Positions 44,166 to 54,759 of a stretch of DNA of 64,000 bases are shown here, piece after piece. A program made the position numbers and the translations under genes. Within the stretch, counting starts at the first letter, position 1. The number at the start of each line of letters is the position of its first letter. Location of the stretch: positions 1 through 64,000 of the forward strand of contig JAUIIJ010000018.1 in assembly GCA_030431825.1 (NCBI GenBank), written 5' to 3'. The notes below the pieces were generated by a model. The model was not told where the DNA came from. It saw only the letters and a list, made by a program, of their open reading frames with translations, and made no database searches. The stretch is from Alphaproteobacteria bacterium (GTDB lineage: Bacteria > Pseudomonadota > Alphaproteobacteria > Rhodobacterales > Rhodobacteraceae).

Positions 44166-44738
44166 ATGCCCAAGATCGGAATGGAACCCGTTCGGCGCGA
44201 AGCCTTGGTCAAGGCGACGATCGCCGAAATCGGAACGGCGGGGTCGCTGGATGTGACCGTCAGCCAGATTGCCCGACGCGCGGGTATGTCCAGCGCGCTG
44301 GCGCATCACTATTTCGGCGGGAAAGACCAGATTTTTCTCGCAGCGATGCGTCGCATCCTGTCGGATTTCGGAGCAGAGGTGCGCGCAGAATTGCGCGGGG
44401 CGACACGCGACACCCGTGCTGCGGCTGTGATCCGTGCCTGTTTCGCACCGTCCTGTTTCACGCCCCAGACCATCAGCGCCTGGATGACGTTCTACGTGCT
44501 GGCCCAGAACAATGCACAGGCGTTGCGTCTGTGGCAAATCTACCAGTCCCGGATGCGCTCGAACCTCACCCACGCGCTGCGCCCGCTGGTCCGCGATCCG
44601 GGGGGCGCTGCGAAAACACTGATCGCACTGATCGACGGGCTTTATATCCGCGCCGCGCTGAACGAGGCGGACACGCCGGAGATGGCCACGGCGCACGCTC
44701 TCTCGGTGCTCGAGATATTGAAGGAGCCGCGCCGTTGA
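44166..44738 (+). CDS. betI: Transcriptional repressor BetI
   Basis: A 190-residue TetR-type repressor relieved by choline. The N-terminus RREALVKATIAEIG leads to the helix-turn-helix SQIARRAGMSSALAHHYFGGKD; the C-terminal TetR_C domain follows. Position (first gene of a bet cluster) and the BetI-like operator at 44102 support the name. Its TGA overlaps the TTG start of betC. Confidence 0.93.
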   Translation: MPKIGMEPVRREALVKATIAEIGTAGSLDVTVSQIARRAGMSSALAHHYFGGKDQIFLAAMRRILSDFGAEVRAELRGATRDTRAAAVIRACFAPSCFTPQTISAWMTFYVLAQNNAQALRLWQIYQSRMRSNLTHALRPLVRDPGGAAKTLIALIDGLYIRAALNEADTPEMATAHALSVLEILKEPRR

Positions 44739-46243
44739 CACAGCCGAATATCCTGATCCTGATGGTCGATCAGTTGAACGGAACGCTGTTTCCCGACGGG
44801 CCCGTCGACTGGCTGCATGCCCCCAATCTCAGGCAACTGGCCGAACGTTCGGCGCGCTTTGCAAATGCATATACCGCGAGCCCGCTTTGCGCGCCCGGCC
44901 GGGCCAGCTTCATGTCGGGTCAGTTGCCGCGCCGCACCGGCGTCTACGACAACGCCGCCGAATTTCGCAGTGACATCCCGACCTATGCCCATCATCTGCG
45001 CCGCGCGGGGTATTACACCTGCCTGTCAGGCAAGATGCACTTTGTTGGCCCGGACCAGTTGCACGGGTTCGAGGAGCGGCTGACCACCGATATCTATCCC
45101 GCCGATTTCGGCTGGACACCGGATTACCGCAAGCCGGGCGAGCGCATCGACTGGTGGTATCACAACCTGGGTTCGGTCACCGGCGCGGGTGTGGCCGAGA
45201 TCAGCAACCAGATGGAATATGACGATGAGGTTGCCCATCACGCACGGGCCAAGCTCTATGATCTGGCGCGTCGTCGCGACGATCGCCCCTGGGCGCTCAC
45301 CGTGAGCTTTACCCACCCGCACGATCCCTATGTTGCGCGGCGGAAATACTGGGACCTCTACGAAGATTGCGCGCATCTGCTGCCCGAGGTGCCGGCGATG
45401 TCCTATGACGATCATGACGCGCATTCCAGGCGCATCTTCGACGCCAATGACTGGCGCAGCTTCGACATCACCGAGGATCATATCAGGCGCGCGCGCCGGG
45501 CCTATTTCGCCAATATCTCTTATCTTGACGACAAGATCGGTGATATTCTCAAGGTGCTGGAAGACACGCGGCAAGAAGCCATCGTGGTCTTTGTCTCGGA
45601 TCACGGCGACATGCTGGGCGAGCGGGGGCTGTGGTTCAAGATGTCGTTCTTCGAAGGATCTTCCCGCGTGCCGTTGATGATTGCCGCGCCGGACATGCCG
45701 GCCGGGCGGATCGAAACGCCGGTCTCGACGCTCGACGTCACGCCGACCCTGGCTGCGCTGGCGGGGATCGACTTGGCCGGCATCGCACCCTGGACCGACG
45801 GCGAGGATCTGACCCCATTGGCGAACGGCGCCGAGCGGAGCAGCCCCGTCGCAATCGAATATGCCGCCGAGGCCAGCAACGCACCGCTCGTGTCGTTGCG
45901 CTATGGCAAGTGGAAATACAACCGCTGCGCTCTCGACCCGGAGCAGCTCTTCGACCTTGAGGCCGATCCGGCAGAATTGACCAATCTTGCCGCGGACCCG
46001 GCGCATCAGGGAACGCTCAGCAGTCTGCGTGCCAAATCCGAGGCCCGCTGGGATCTGGATGCCTATGATGCCGAGGTGCGGGCCAGCCAGGCCCGGCGAT
46101 GGGTCGTCTATCAGGCATTGCGTCAGGGCGGCTATTACCCGTGGGACTTTCAGCCGTTGCAAAAGGCATCGGAACGCTACATGCGCAATCACATGGATCT
46201 GAATGTCCTTGAGGAAAACCAGCGATTTCCGAGGGGAGAATAG
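44735..46243 (+). CDS. betC: Choline-sulfatase
   Basis: A 502-residue sulfatase that releases choline from choline-O-sulfate. C52 in [15 protein letters not shown] is the formylglycine precursor (C-x-P-x-R). Metal residues are in LILMVDQL and [13 protein letters not shown]. The C-terminal extension ([24 protein letters not shown]) is typical of choline-sulfatases. The start is a TTG at 44735 after AAGGAG, overlapping the betI stop; open frame upstream is not used. Confidence 0.93.
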   Translation: MTQPNILILMVDQLNGTLFPDGPVDWLHAPNLRQLAERSARFANAYTASPLCAPGRASFMSGQLPRRTGVYDNAAEFRSDIPTYAHHLRRAGYYTCLSGKMHFVGPDQLHGFEERLTTDIYPADFGWTPDYRKPGERIDWWYHNLGSVTGAGVAEISNQMEYDDEVAHHARAKLYDLARRRDDRPWALTVSFTHPHDPYVARRKYWDLYEDCAHLLPEVPAMSYDDHDAHSRRIFDANDWRSFDITEDHIRRARRAYFANISYLDDKIGDILKVLEDTRQEAIVVFVSDHGDMLGERGLWFKMSFFEGSSRVPLMIAAPDMPAGRIETPVSTLDVTPTLAALAGIDLAGIAPWTDGEDLTPLANGAERSSPVAIEYAAEASNAPLVSLRYGKWKYNRCALDPEQLFDLEADPAELTNLAADPAHQGTLSSLRAKSEARWDLDAYDAEVRASQARRWVVYQALRQGGYYPWDFQPLQKASERYMRNHMDLNVLEENQRFPRGE

Positions 46244-46247
46244 GGGC

Positions 46248-47906
46248 ATGGAAGCGGATTTCGTTATTGTCGGCGCCGGCAGCGCCGGATGCGCCATGGC
46301 CTATCGCCTGTCCGAGGCCGGCGCGTCGGTCATCGTGATCGAATACGGGGGAAGCGACGCCGGGCCGTTCATCCAGATGCCCGCCGCGCTCAGCTATCCG
46401 ATGAACATGTCGCGTTACGACTGGGGCTATGAATCCGAGCCGGAACAGCACCTGAACAACCGGCGGCTGGCCTGTCCGCGTGGCAAGGTGATCGGTGGCT
46501 CGTCGAGCATCAACGGCATGGTCTATGTGCGTGGCCACGCGATGGATTTCGATCATTGGGCAGAGGCCGGGGCGGAGGGCTGGGGCTTTGCCGACGTGCT
46601 GCCCTATTTCCGGCGCATGGAATCCTGGCATGACGGCGGGCATGGCGGCGACCCGGCCTGGCGGGGACACGACGGACCGCTGCATGTCACGCGGGGACCG
46701 CGCGACAACCCGCTGCATGCCGCTTTCGTGGCTGCGGGGGAACAGGCGGGATACCAGCTGACAGACGACTATAACGGTCAGAAGCAGGAGGGCTTTGGCC
46801 CGATGGAGCAAACCGTCTGGAACGGTCGGCGCTGGTCTGCGGCCAATGCCTATCTGCGCCCCGCGCTGCGGCGCGACACCTGCACGCTGGTGCGGGGTCT
46901 GGCCCGCAAGGTGGTGATCGAAGAGGGTCGCGCCCGCGGGGTCGAGATCACGCGCGGCGCGCGCACCGAAGTGATCCGCGCGCGGCGCGACGTGGTACTG
47001 GCCGCGTCGGCAATCAATTCGCCCAAGCTGCTGATGCTCTCGGGGATCGGCGCGGCAAACCATCTGGCAGAGCATGGAATCACGCCGGTGGCCGACCGGC
47101 CCGGAGTGGGGGCGAACCTTCAGGACCATCTGGAAATGTATATCCAGATGGCGGCCAGCCAGCCGGTCACGCTCTACAAGCACTGGAACCTAGTCAGCAA
47201 GGCGCTGATCGGTGCCCGGTGGCTGTTCTCCAGGACCGGGCTCGGGGCGTCCAACCAGTTCGAGAGCGCTGCTTTCATCCGCAGCCGGGCAGGGGTGCCC
47301 TATCCGGATATCCAGTATCACTTCCTGCCGATGGCGGTGCGCTATGACGGTCAGGCCGCGGCAGAGGGGCATGGCTTCCAGGCCCATGTGGGCCCGATGC
47401 GCTCGGCCAGCCGCGGCGCGGTGACGCTGCGCAGCGCCGATCCCGACGAGGCTCCCGCGATCCGGTTCAACTACATGTCCCACGAGCAGGATTGGGAGGA
47501 CTTCCGTACCTGTATCCGGCTGACCCGCGAGATCTTTGCCCAACCCGCCTTTGCGCCCTTCGTGCGACATGAAATCCAGCCCGGAGCGGAGTTGCAGAGC
47601 GACGCGGAACTGAACGCGGCGATCGCCGAGCATGCGGAAAGCGCCTATCATCCCTGCGGCACCTGCCGCATGGGGCGCGCGGATGATCCGCACGCGGTGG
47701 TCGATCCTTGGGGCCGGGTGATCGGGGTGGAGGGGCTGCGCGTTGCGGACAGCAGCATCTTTCCGCGCATCACCAACGGCAACCTGAACGCGCCATCGAT
47801 CATGGTCGGGGAAAAGATGTCCGATCACTTGCTGGGTCGCGCGCCCTTGTCGCCGGCAAATGACGTGCCGTGGCAGCATCCCGCCTGGCAGGTCGCGCAA
47901 CGCTGA
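46248..47906 (+). CDS. betA: Choline dehydrogenase (GMC oxidoreductase)
   Basis: A 552-residue FAD enzyme oxidising choline to betaine aldehyde. The FAD site is [20 protein letters not shown] near the N-terminus; GMC signatures are [20 protein letters not shown] and [16 protein letters not shown]. The active-site His lie in [12 protein letters not shown] and [10 protein letters not shown]. The ATG at 46248 is four bases after the betC stop region. betB is not found next to it, unlike the usual betICBA order. Confidence 0.94.
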   Translation: MEADFVIVGAGSAGCAMAYRLSEAGASVIVIEYGGSDAGPFIQMPAALSYPMNMSRYDWGYESEPEQHLNNRRLACPRGKVIGGSSSINGMVYVRGHAMDFDHWAEAGAEGWGFADVLPYFRRMESWHDGGHGGDPAWRGHDGPLHVTRGPRDNPLHAAFVAAGEQAGYQLTDDYNGQKQEGFGPMEQTVWNGRRWSAANAYLRPALRRDTCTLVRGLARKVVIEEGRARGVEITRGARTEVIRARRDVVLAASAINSPKLLMLSGIGAANHLAEHGITPVADRPGVGANLQDHLEMYIQMAASQPVTLYKHWNLVSKALIGARWLFSRTGLGASNQFESAAFIRSRAGVPYPDIQYHFLPMAVRYDGQAAAEGHGFQAHVGPMRSASRGAVTLRSADPDEAPAIRFNYMSHEQDWEDFRTCIRLTREIFAQPAFAPFVRHEIQPGAELQSDAELNAAIAEHAESAYHPCGTCRMGRADDPHAVVDPWGRVIGVEGLRVADSSIFPRITNGNLNAPSIMVGEKMSDHLLGRAPLSPANDVPWQHPAWQVAQR

Positions 47907-47966
47907 ACGCGGATCCGCGCGCGAATGCCGATTGCAGAGCCCGGCGCGCCTGCCTATGTAAACCGG

Positions 47967-48620
47967 ATGTTAAGGACTTGTGCCGTTTTTGTTCTTTGCC
48001 TGATCCCGCATCTGGCCGTGGCGGATCCGAGTGGACGGATTCGCGTGATCGACGGCGACACCTGGGATGTCGGCGGCGAGCGTGTGCGGCTGTTCGCGAT
48101 CGACGCGCCGGAGGCCGACCAGACGTGCCAGACTCCGCAGGGCGCTGTCTGGCGCTGTGGCCAGTGGGTCTCGCAACAGGTGACGGCGCGCTATGGCGGC
48201 AAACGCGCCCGTTGCACCACCATCGACACGGATCGCTACGGTCGCGCCGTCGCCCGGTGCACGGTTGGCGGCAGGGATGTGGGGCGCGATCTGGTGTCGG
48301 ACGGGCTGGCCTTTGCCTACCGCAGATATGCAATGGATTATGATCTGGACGAGAAGGCTGCGGCGGTCAACGACCGCGGCCTGCATGGCAGCCGGTTTCA
48401 ACGCCCGGCACAGTTTCGTGCCGCCCGGCGCAGCGCGGTTCAACCGTCGCGGCAGGATTGTCCGATCAAGGGCAACGTGTCGTCCAAGGGTGTGAAAATC
48501 TACCATGTTCCGGGGCAGGAGCATTATGACAGAACCCGCATCAACACGGCCAAGGGCGAGCGCTGGTTCTGCAGCGAAGCCGAGGCGCGGCAAGCCGGCT
48601 GGCGACGGTCGCGGCGTTGA
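47967..48620 (+). CDS. Secreted thermonuclease (SNase) family protein
   Basis: A 217-residue exported nuclease. A signal peptide (MLRTCAVFVLCLIPHLAVA) is followed by an SNase domain: RVIDGDTWDVGGERVRLFAIDAPE, with active-site Arg/Glu/Arg in RLFAIDAPE and DRYGRAVARC. A C-terminal Cys-containing module (CPIKGNVSSKGVKIYHVPGQ, then YDRTRI and GERWFC) is the family-specific extension found in many proteobacterial homologues. The start at 47967 gives the clean signal peptide. Confidence 0.9.
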   Translation: MLRTCAVFVLCLIPHLAVADPSGRIRVIDGDTWDVGGERVRLFAIDAPEADQTCQTPQGAVWRCGQWVSQQVTARYGGKRARCTTIDTDRYGRAVARCTVGGRDVGRDLVSDGLAFAYRRYAMDYDLDEKAAAVNDRGLHGSRFQRPAQFRAARRSAVQPSRQDCPIKGNVSSKGVKIYHVPGQEHYDRTRINTAKGERWFCSEAEARQAGWRRSRR

Positions 48621-48728
48621 TTTGTGCCGCAGGCAACCCATATTCGAAAACGGGTTTGATCCGGGTCAAGGTGACCGGTTGATTGCCGGCGATAGCCTGT
48701 GGCCAAACACGAGAAATGGAGAGCAAGA

Positions 48729-48965
48729 ATGTCTCACACCCCGCATGAACTGCACGAGGAATTTCCGGACAAGGCGGACCGGATACAGGCGCTGAAACAG
48801 TCCGACGCGCATTTTGCCCGGCTGGCCGATGAATATCACGAGATCAACCGTGCGGTGCATCGCGCCGAAACCAATGTCGAGCCGATGGAGGATCTTGCCG
48901 AGGTCGATCTGCGCAAGCGGCGCGCCCTGCTCAAGGATCAGATCTGGGGCATTCTTTCGGCATAG
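48729..48965 (+). CDS. YdcH (DUF465) family protein
   Basis: A 78-residue coiled-coil-like protein: HELHEEFPDKADRIQALKQS, HFARLADEYHEINRAVHRAE, and LRKRRALLKDQIWGIL are the standard YdcH elements. The function is unknown. The start at 48729 after GAGCAAGA is preferred; the longer frame adds basic residues. It converges with pccR. Confidence 0.92.
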   Translation: MSHTPHELHEEFPDKADRIQALKQSDAHFARLADEYHEINRAVHRAETNVEPMEDLAEVDLRKRRALLKDQIWGILSA

Positions 48966-48980
48966 CACGGCGGCGGGGCA

Positions 48981-50381
48981 TCAACCGACCTGATAGGGCA
49001 GGACGCCCCGCTCGTTTTCGTTGATCGTGAGTTGCCGCTCCAGCGGCGGCACCGAACGCTGATGACATCCCTTGCGCTCGCAGATGCGGCAGGAAATGCC
49101 GATGGGCTCGAAACTGCCGGTATCGGACACGTCAAGCCCGTCGGCATAGATCAGCGCGTCGGCGTGCCTGACTTCGCAGCCGAGCGCAATCGCATAGCGG
49201 CGCACCGGCGCACCAAAGCTGCCGCCGGGCTTGGACACGTCGCGCGCCAGCAGGATATATCCGACACCGTCCGGCGTTTCCGCCAACTGGCGCAGGAAAC
49301 GTCCGGGAGTTTCAAAGGCCTGGTGCACGTTCCACAGCGGGCAGGCCCCGCCGAACCGCGCGAATTGCAGCCGCGTCGCGCTGTGGCGCTTGGTGATCGT
49401 GCCCGCCTGATCGACCCGGACAAAGAAGAACGGCAGGCCTTTCGCGCCCGGGCGCTGCATCGTTGACAGCCGGTGCGCCACCTGCTCGATCGAGGCTCCG
49501 AATTGCAGGCTCAGCCGTTCGAGATCGTGGCGACAGTCCTGCGCCGCGGCGAGGAACGCGCGATAGGGCATCAGCGCCGCACCGGCGAAATAGTTGGCCA
49601 ACCCGATCTTGGCGATCGATCGCGCCGCTTCGGTCTGGAACCGGGCAAGGTCGAGCGTGGCCTCCAGCAGCTTGTCCTGCGTCAGCAACGCGAATTGCAG
49701 CAACATCTGGAAGACCTGCGTCTGGGGTGTCGCGCGCGAGGAGAGCCGCAGCACCTTTCGTTCGGGGTCGAACTGGCGCAGGGGGTCCATGTCGACAAAG
49801 GCGACCACGACCCCGCGCGCCGTCAACTGGGCGGTGGCGGCGGCGCGAATGTCCTGCGGCGGTGCGGCGGTTCCGGCGAAATTCTCGGCAGCGCGGTCCA
49901 CCGCGTCGATATAGTTGTCGCAATAGTGAAAGAAATCCCGCACCTCGTCCCAAGGGCTTGTCTGGGTGCGCGCGTCCTCGCGTCCGAGGGCCTCATCGAG
50001 CGAGGCCAGACGCTCGTGGGTCTGCCGATAGCTGCGATGCAGGTCGATGAAGGCGCGGGCAAGGGCCGGGGCGTTGGAGGCGGTCAGGCGCAGATCGGCC
50101 ATCGGGGGCATGGCGTCTGCAAAGACCGGATCGGCGAGCGCCTCGCGCATGTCGCTGACCAGCCGTTCGCTGTCACCGGTGGACAGTTCGGTCACATCCA
50201 TGCCGAATTCCTGCGCCAGGGCGAGCACGACCGTGGTGCTGACCGGCCGGTTGTTGTTTTCCATCTGGTTCAGGTAGGGCAGCGAAACGCCGAGCTTGGC
50301 GGCGAAGTCCTTTTGCGTCAGCCCGAGGCGTGTGCGCATTTCGCGCAGTTTGGCTCCGGCATAGAGTTTCTGGGTCGCCAT
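48981..50381 (-). CDS. pccR: Short-chain acyl-CoA-responsive regulator PccR (ScfR family)
   Basis: A 466-residue regulator. The N-terminal XRE HTH (LREMRTRLGLTQKDFAAKLG, then SLPYLNQMENNNRPVS) is followed by a large ScfR/DUF2083-type domain with a C-terminal Cys cluster (GISCRICERKGCHQRS). In Rhodobacter sphaeroides PccR controls propionyl-CoA assimilation, and here it stands 1.5 kb from pccB with pccA and mcmA beyond. Two TTTGCAAA boxes lie directly upstream. The ATG at 50381 is used; a TTG at 50396 would overlap a box. Confidence 0.9.
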   Translation of the reverse strand: MATQKLYAGAKLREMRTRLGLTQKDFAAKLGVSLPYLNQMENNNRPVSTTVVLALAQEFGMDVTELSTGDSERLVSDMREALADPVFADAMPPMADLRLTASNAPALARAFIDLHRSYRQTHERLASLDEALGREDARTQTSPWDEVRDFFHYCDNYIDAVDRAAENFAGTAAPPQDIRAAATAQLTARGVVVAFVDMDPLRQFDPERKVLRLSSRATPQTQVFQMLLQFALLTQDKLLEATLDLARFQTEAARSIAKIGLANYFAGAALMPYRAFLAAAQDCRHDLERLSLQFGASIEQVAHRLSTMQRPGAKGLPFFFVRVDQAGTITKRHSATRLQFARFGGACPLWNVHQAFETPGRFLRQLAETPDGVGYILLARDVSKPGGSFGAPVRRYAIALGCEVRHADALIYADGLDVSDTGSFEPIGISCRICERKGCHQRSVPPLERQLTINENERGVLPYQVG

Positions 50382-50389
50382 GGCGTGCC

Positions 50390-50428
50390 TTTGCAAAAAT
50401 CAGGGCAAGCGCACGCTAACTTTGCAAA
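50390..50428. promoter_or_regulatory. Two TTTGCAAA boxes upstream of pccR
   Basis: Perfect TTTGCAAA palindromes start at 50390 and 50421, 31 bp apart. RamB/ScfR regulators are known to bind this type of site. Autoregulation is inferred. Confidence 0.7.
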
Positions 50429-50444
50429 TTGGCCCGTGCAAGGG

Positions 50445-51659
50445 TCAGAAGCCCAGTTTCCTCTGTCGCGAGATGACAAGAACGATCGACAGAATACTGA
50501 GAACGGCGGTGATCAGCATGATCCAGAGCAGCGGGAACGCCCCGCTTTCCGGGGTCAGCAACGCGCCGGCCAGCGCACTGAGTGCCGCGCCCCCCGCCAG
50601 CATGATCGATCCGCCCAGGCCCGAGGCCGTGCCCGCCAGGTGTGGCCGCACCGAGAGCATCCCGGCGGTTGCGTTGGGCATGCAGAGCCCGTTGCCCAGA
50701 CCGACAAAGGCCATCAGCCCGAAAAAGGTGTAATGCGAATCCAGGCCCAGATAGGTGACCGCCAGCGACAACGAGATGCCGATCAGGCACAGGATGCAGC
50801 CCCAGAGGATCATCGCGTTGATGCCCACGCGGGTCGAGAAACGTCCGGTCAGGAAGTTGCCGAGAAAATAACCCACGGCAGGCGCACCGAAATAAAAGCC
50901 CAGTGTCGAGGGTTCCAGCCCGTAAATCTCGCTGCCGATGAAGGGCGCGCCCCCCAGATAGGCAAAGAACGCGCCCGATGACAGCGCCATCGCCAGCGAA
51001 TAGCCCCAGAAGCGCGGGCTGCGCAGAAGCTCGGGGTATTCGCCGAATTGCTGCGCGAGGGTCAGTCCGCTCTTGCCGCCTGTTTCGCCCATGTCGGAGC
51101 GGATCAGCAGGAACATCAATGCTCCGAGCGCGAACAGAAGCCAGAAATTGGCCTTCCATCCGAACAATTCGCCCACCACGCCGCCGATCACCGGGCCGAT
51201 CATCGGCACGATTGCCATGCCCATGGTGACATAGCCGATCATGCTGGCCGCCTTGTCCTGCGGATACATGTCACGCACCACGGCACGGCCCAGCACCATG
51301 CAGACCGCGATGACCGCCTGACCCATCCGGAAGATCAGAAAAACCTCGGCGGAGGGGGCAAAGATGCAGCCAAGCGTGGCCAGCAGGAACAGTACGATGC
51401 CGTACAGCGTGACCGGTCGTCGGCCAAGCTTGTCGGCCAGCGGCCCGATGAAAAGCTGCAAAACCGCGCTGGTTCCCAGATACAGGGCCACGGAGAGTTG
51501 GAGAACGCGGTAATCCGCCTGGAAATAGGCGGCCATGTCGGGCAGGCTGGGCAGAAAGATATTCATCGCCAGCGCCGAAAGGCCCGTCATCAGGATCAGC
51601 GTCCCGATATGCGGTGGCGTGTCTCGGTCGAGGAATCTTATGTTGGGCGTATCGTGCAT
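50445..51659 (-). CDS. Bcr/CflA family MFS multidrug exporter
   Basis: A 404-residue transporter with twelve predicted helices. Early motifs: SALAMNIFLPSLPDMAAYFQ and the MFS loop GPLADKLGRRPVTLYG, followed by LGRAVVRDMYPQDKAASMIG, the Bcr/CflA-type signature. It likely exports a drug or a metabolite by proton antiport. It shares the intergenic region with pccB but points the other way. Confidence 0.9.
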   Translation of the reverse strand: MHDTPNIRFLDRDTPPHIGTLILMTGLSALAMNIFLPSLPDMAAYFQADYRVLQLSVALYLGTSAVLQLFIGPLADKLGRRPVTLYGIVLFLLATLGCIFAPSAEVFLIFRMGQAVIAVCMVLGRAVVRDMYPQDKAASMIGYVTMGMAIVPMIGPVIGGVVGELFGWKANFWLLFALGALMFLLIRSDMGETGGKSGLTLAQQFGEYPELLRSPRFWGYSLAMALSSGAFFAYLGGAPFIGSEIYGLEPSTLGFYFGAPAVGYFLGNFLTGRFSTRVGINAMILWGCILCLIGISLSLAVTYLGLDSHYTFFGLMAFVGLGNGLCMPNATAGMLSVRPHLAGTASGLGGSIMLAGGAALSALAGALLTPESGAFPLLWIMLITAVLSILSIVLVISRQRKLGF

Positions 51660-51726
51660 GGTGAGACTCAGACCTATACGCGCAAGTTCTCGTGACCGCC
51701 ACGAGTTTCAACTGTTAATTAGCAGT

Positions 51727-51766
51727 TTTGCATTTATCTCGCGGTTTGCGGCTAATGATTTGCAAA
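51727..51766. promoter_or_regulatory. TTTGCAAA-type boxes upstream of pccB
   Basis: TTTGCATT (51727-51734) and a perfect TTTGCAAA (51759-51766) are 32 bp apart, matching the 31-bp spacing upstream of pccR. A further TTTGCGG half-box begins at 51745. They lie 70-110 bases before the pccB start. Confidence 0.65.
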
Positions 51767-51837
51767 TATGCGGATTAGGCCTTTGGTTGCGCCGCGCGGT
51801 TCTGTAGGGTCCGGCAAAATCTGCAAGAGGACACGTC

Positions 51838-53370
51838 ATGAAAGATATCCTTTCCGAGTTGGAGGACCGCCGCAAGGACGCCCGCCTGGGTGGAGGGCAG
51901 AAGCGGATCGACTCGCAACATGCCCGTGGCAAGCTGACGGCTCGCGAGCGGATCGAACTCTTGCTGGATGAAGGCAGTTTCGAGGAATTCGATACTTTCG
52001 TTGCGCATCGCTGCACCGACTTCGGAATGGAGAAACAGCGCCCGGCCGGCGACGGCGTCGTCACCGGGTGGGGCACGATCAACGGCCGCATGGTCTATCT
52101 GTTTTCGCAGGATTTCACCGTGTTCGGCGGTTCGCTGTCGGAAACGCACGCGCAGAAAATCTGCAAGATCATGGACATGGCGATGCAGAACGGTGCGCCG
52201 GTCATCGGTATCAACGATTCCGGTGGTGCGCGCATCCAGGAGGGCGTCGCCAGTCTTGCAGGATATGCCGAGGTGTTCCAGCGCAACATCATGGCCAGCG
52301 GCGTGGTGCCGCAGATCAGCGTGATCATGGGGCCCTGCGCGGGGGGCGCGGTCTATTCACCCGCGATGACCGATTTCATCTTCATGGTCAAGGACACCTC
52401 CTACATGTTCGTGACCGGCCCGGATGTGGTCAAGACCGTCACCAACGAAGTCGTGACTGCCGAGGAGTTGGGCGGCGCGACCACGCACACCCGCAAGTCC
52501 AGCGTCGCGGACGGGGCGTTTGAAAATGACGTGGAGGCGATGGCCGAGGTGCGCCGGCTGGTCGATTTCCTGCCGTTGAACAATCGCGACAAGGCCCCGG
52601 TGCGCCCGTTCTTCGATGAGCCGGGGCGCGTCGAGATGAGTCTGGATACGCTGATCCCCGACAACGCCAACAAACCCTATGACATGAAAGAGCTCATCCT
52701 GAAGATCGCGGACGAGTCCGATTTTTATGAGATTCAGGAGGATTTCGCCAAGAACATCATCACCGGCTTCATTCGCCTTGAGGGGCGCACGGTCGGCGTG
52801 GTTGCCAACCAGCCGATGGTGCTCGCCGGGTGTCTGGATATCGACAGCTCGCGCAAGGCGGCGCGGTTCGTCCGGTTCTGTGATGCGTTTGAAATTCCGA
52901 TCCTGACCTTTGTCGATGTGCCCGGGTTTCTGCCCGGCACCGGACAGGAATATGGCGGCGTCATCAAGCATGGCGCGAAACTGCTCTTTGCCTATGGCGA
53001 AGCGACGGTGCCAAAGGTCACGGTCATCACCCGCAAGGCCTATGGCGGTGCCTATGACGTGATGGCGTCCAAGCATCTGCGCGGCGATTTCAACTATGCC
53101 TGGCCGACCGCCGAGATCGCGGTGATGGGGGCCAAGGGCGCAACCGAAATCATCCATCGTGCCGACCTTGGCGACCCGGACAAGATCGCAGCACATACCA
53201 GAGATTACGAAGACCGCTTTGCGAATCCCTTCGTCGCCGCGGAAAAGGGCTTTGTCGACGAGGTGATCATGCCGCATTCGACACGGATGCGCGTCAGCCG
53301 CGCCTTTGCGTCCCTGCGCAACAAGTCGCTGCAAAACCCGTGGAAAAAGCACGACAACATTCCGCTCTGA
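51838..53370 (+). CDS. pccB: Propionyl-CoA carboxylase beta chain
   Basis: A 510-residue carboxyltransferase subunit moving CO2 from biotin to propionyl-CoA to give (S)-methylmalonyl-CoA. Motifs: [60 protein letters not shown] and [19 protein letters not shown]. The length is normal. It starts the C3 assimilation block, with TTTGCAAA boxes upstream for PccR. Confidence 0.97.
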   Translation: MKDILSELEDRRKDARLGGGQKRIDSQHARGKLTARERIELLLDEGSFEEFDTFVAHRCTDFGMEKQRPAGDGVVTGWGTINGRMVYLFSQDFTVFGGSLSETHAQKICKIMDMAMQNGAPVIGINDSGGARIQEGVASLAGYAEVFQRNIMASGVVPQISVIMGPCAGGAVYSPAMTDFIFMVKDTSYMFVTGPDVVKTVTNEVVTAEELGGATTHTRKSSVADGAFENDVEAMAEVRRLVDFLPLNNRDKAPVRPFFDEPGRVEMSLDTLIPDNANKPYDMKELILKIADESDFYEIQEDFAKNIITGFIRLEGRTVGVVANQPMVLAGCLDIDSSRKAARFVRFCDAFEIPILTFVDVPGFLPGTGQEYGGVIKHGAKLLFAYGEATVPKVTVITRKAYGGAYDVMASKHLRGDFNYAWPTAEIAVMGAKGATEIIHRADLGDPDKIAAHTRDYEDRFANPFVAAEKGFVDEVIMPHSTRMRVSRAFASLRNKSLQNPWKKHDNIPL

Positions 53371-53487
53371 TCGCCGCCTTGCCCGAAACCAGTTGATCGC
53401 CAGGAGATCGCGTTGGCCCATTTCCGGATTCACCAGACACCGGGGGATGCAAATCTCGCATCCGTTGACGGATGGCGGCGTATCACC

Positions 53488-53979
53488 ATGGCCCGGTTCC
53501 ACCTAGGCCCGGCAGATCAGAGAGATGCGCGCACCGGACGTGCCGCGCCAGCAGCCCCGGCGGGAGGAGCCGGTCGCCGGTATGGCCGGGGCTGTGGACT
53601 CATCATCGCCGTCGCGGCGATCGCAGGTGCCGGGTCGGCGCAGCAGGTGGTGACGGTGCCCTCGGGACAGGCGGTAACGCTGAACGAGGTGCTGGTCGAG
53701 GATACGGGCAAGGATGCGCTGGTGCGGTTCCGCTTTGTCGCGCCGGCAATTGCGCGCGAGGGTGGCACGGTCGATTACGACGCCGCGGCGGCTGATATCG
53801 ATCACCTGTGTCGCGATCTGGTGATTCCCTACATGGCGGAGTTTGCGCTGACATCGACGCAGGTGGTGATTTCCATGTCGGATCGCGACGTGCCGTTCGG
53901 CGATTCGAATCCGCAGGCTACCCAGTTTTTCGAAGCCTATCGGCTTGAAGGTGCCGACTGCATCTGGGAGGCATTCTGA
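53488..53979 (+). CDS. Exported DUF6497-like protein
   Basis: A 163-residue protein from the ATG at 53488. A basic N-terminal stretch precedes the hydrophobic signal GLIIAVAAIAGAGSAQQ (about 36-52), then a conserved domain: VTVPSGQAVTLNEVLVED, HLCRDLVIPYMAEFAL, and QATQFFEAYRLEGADCIWEA. Two Cys probably pair in the periplasm. I recall this from Rhodobacterales proteins of the DUF6497 type; function unknown. The true start is uncertain (a TTG at 53413 is possible). Confidence 0.65.
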   Translation: MARFHLGPADQRDARTGRAAPAAPAGGAGRRYGRGCGLIIAVAAIAGAGSAQQVVTVPSGQAVTLNEVLVEDTGKDALVRFRFVAPAIAREGGTVDYDAAAADIDHLCRDLVIPYMAEFALTSTQVVISMSDRDVPFGDSNPQATQFFEAYRLEGADCIWEAF

Positions 53980-54184
53980 TGCGACCCCAACATGTTGCGC
54001 ATGCGCGGGCAAAGACCGGTGGCCGCATGCACGGTGCCGATTGCGCAACAAACCATCCTTTCCAATCTGATTGTTTCTACGCTATTCAGGGGGCAAGTCG
54101 CGGCAAAGCGACCGCCGCTCCGGACATGGGGCGCACCGGGGGCAATGACCCTCGCAGAGCGAAGAGAGCAGTCAGGAGACAACC

Positions 54185-54328
54185 ATGTCTACCAGTCTCA
54201 GAATTGTCGCGGCGCTTGGTTTGGCCGCTGTCGTCGGTGCCTGTGATACCTCGCCCCGCGAGGAATTCGTGGTGGCGGAGCCCGAGGCCGTCTCGGTCGA
54301 GCCGACCTACACGGGCAAATACGACTGA
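54185..54328 (+). CDS. Small 47-residue lipoprotein
   Basis: It begins MSTSLRIVAALGLAAVVGAC, a lipoprotein signal with lipobox VVGAC (Cys near 20), followed by a short acidic tail (EEFVVAEPEAVSVEPTYTG) ending KYD. The ribosome site is CAGGAG. It lies between pccB and pccA. Role unknown. Confidence 0.75.
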   Translation: MSTSLRIVAALGLAAVVGACDTSPREEFVVAEPEAVSVEPTYTGKYD

Positions 54329-54385
54329 CCGGGGCGCGCTGCCCGGTGCCGGACCCCATCGCGCGCACGGCGCGGAGGGCGGCGC

Positions 54386-54742
54386 ATGCTGAAACATCGC
54401 GGGTTTCCAGGTCGCCTTGCGGGCACCGACTTCCAGTTCACGATCAGGCGGCCTAATCCCAAAGGGGTCACGCCGATCAAGGCACGCGAACGCTTTGCCG
54501 ATCGCAGACCGGCAGATCGGCGGGCGGATGCGGGGTTTGTCGCGGCGCTTTGGGAGCATTTCGGAGATCAACCGTTCGAGCGCGGCAATCTTGACGCGGG
54601 GCGGTTGAGCTGGCTTTTCGGGCGCGAGGTTGTGCCTGCCGAAGATCCTTTTGACCCAGAGAGTTACGGTGCGCTTCTCATGTTGGACATCAATGTCGCA
54701 CGCGTCAGTTTTCCTGACGTGTTCCGGGATTACCGGGCATGA
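54386..54742 (+). CDS. Uncharacterised protein in the pcc locus
   Basis: A 118-residue soluble protein. Visible features are RRPNPKGVTPIKARERFADR, AALWEHFGDQPFERGNLDAGRLSWLFG and PFDPESYGALLMLDINVARV. No signal peptide or metal motif is seen. Its place between the propionyl-CoA carboxylase genes suggests a conserved neighbourhood but not a reaction. Confidence 0.65.
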   Translation: MLKHRGFPGRLAGTDFQFTIRRPNPKGVTPIKARERFADRRPADRRADAGFVAALWEHFGDQPFERGNLDAGRLSWLFGREVVPAEDPFDPESYGALLMLDINVARVSFPDVFRDYRA

Positions 54743-54759
54743 TTGGGCGGCTATTGGCA

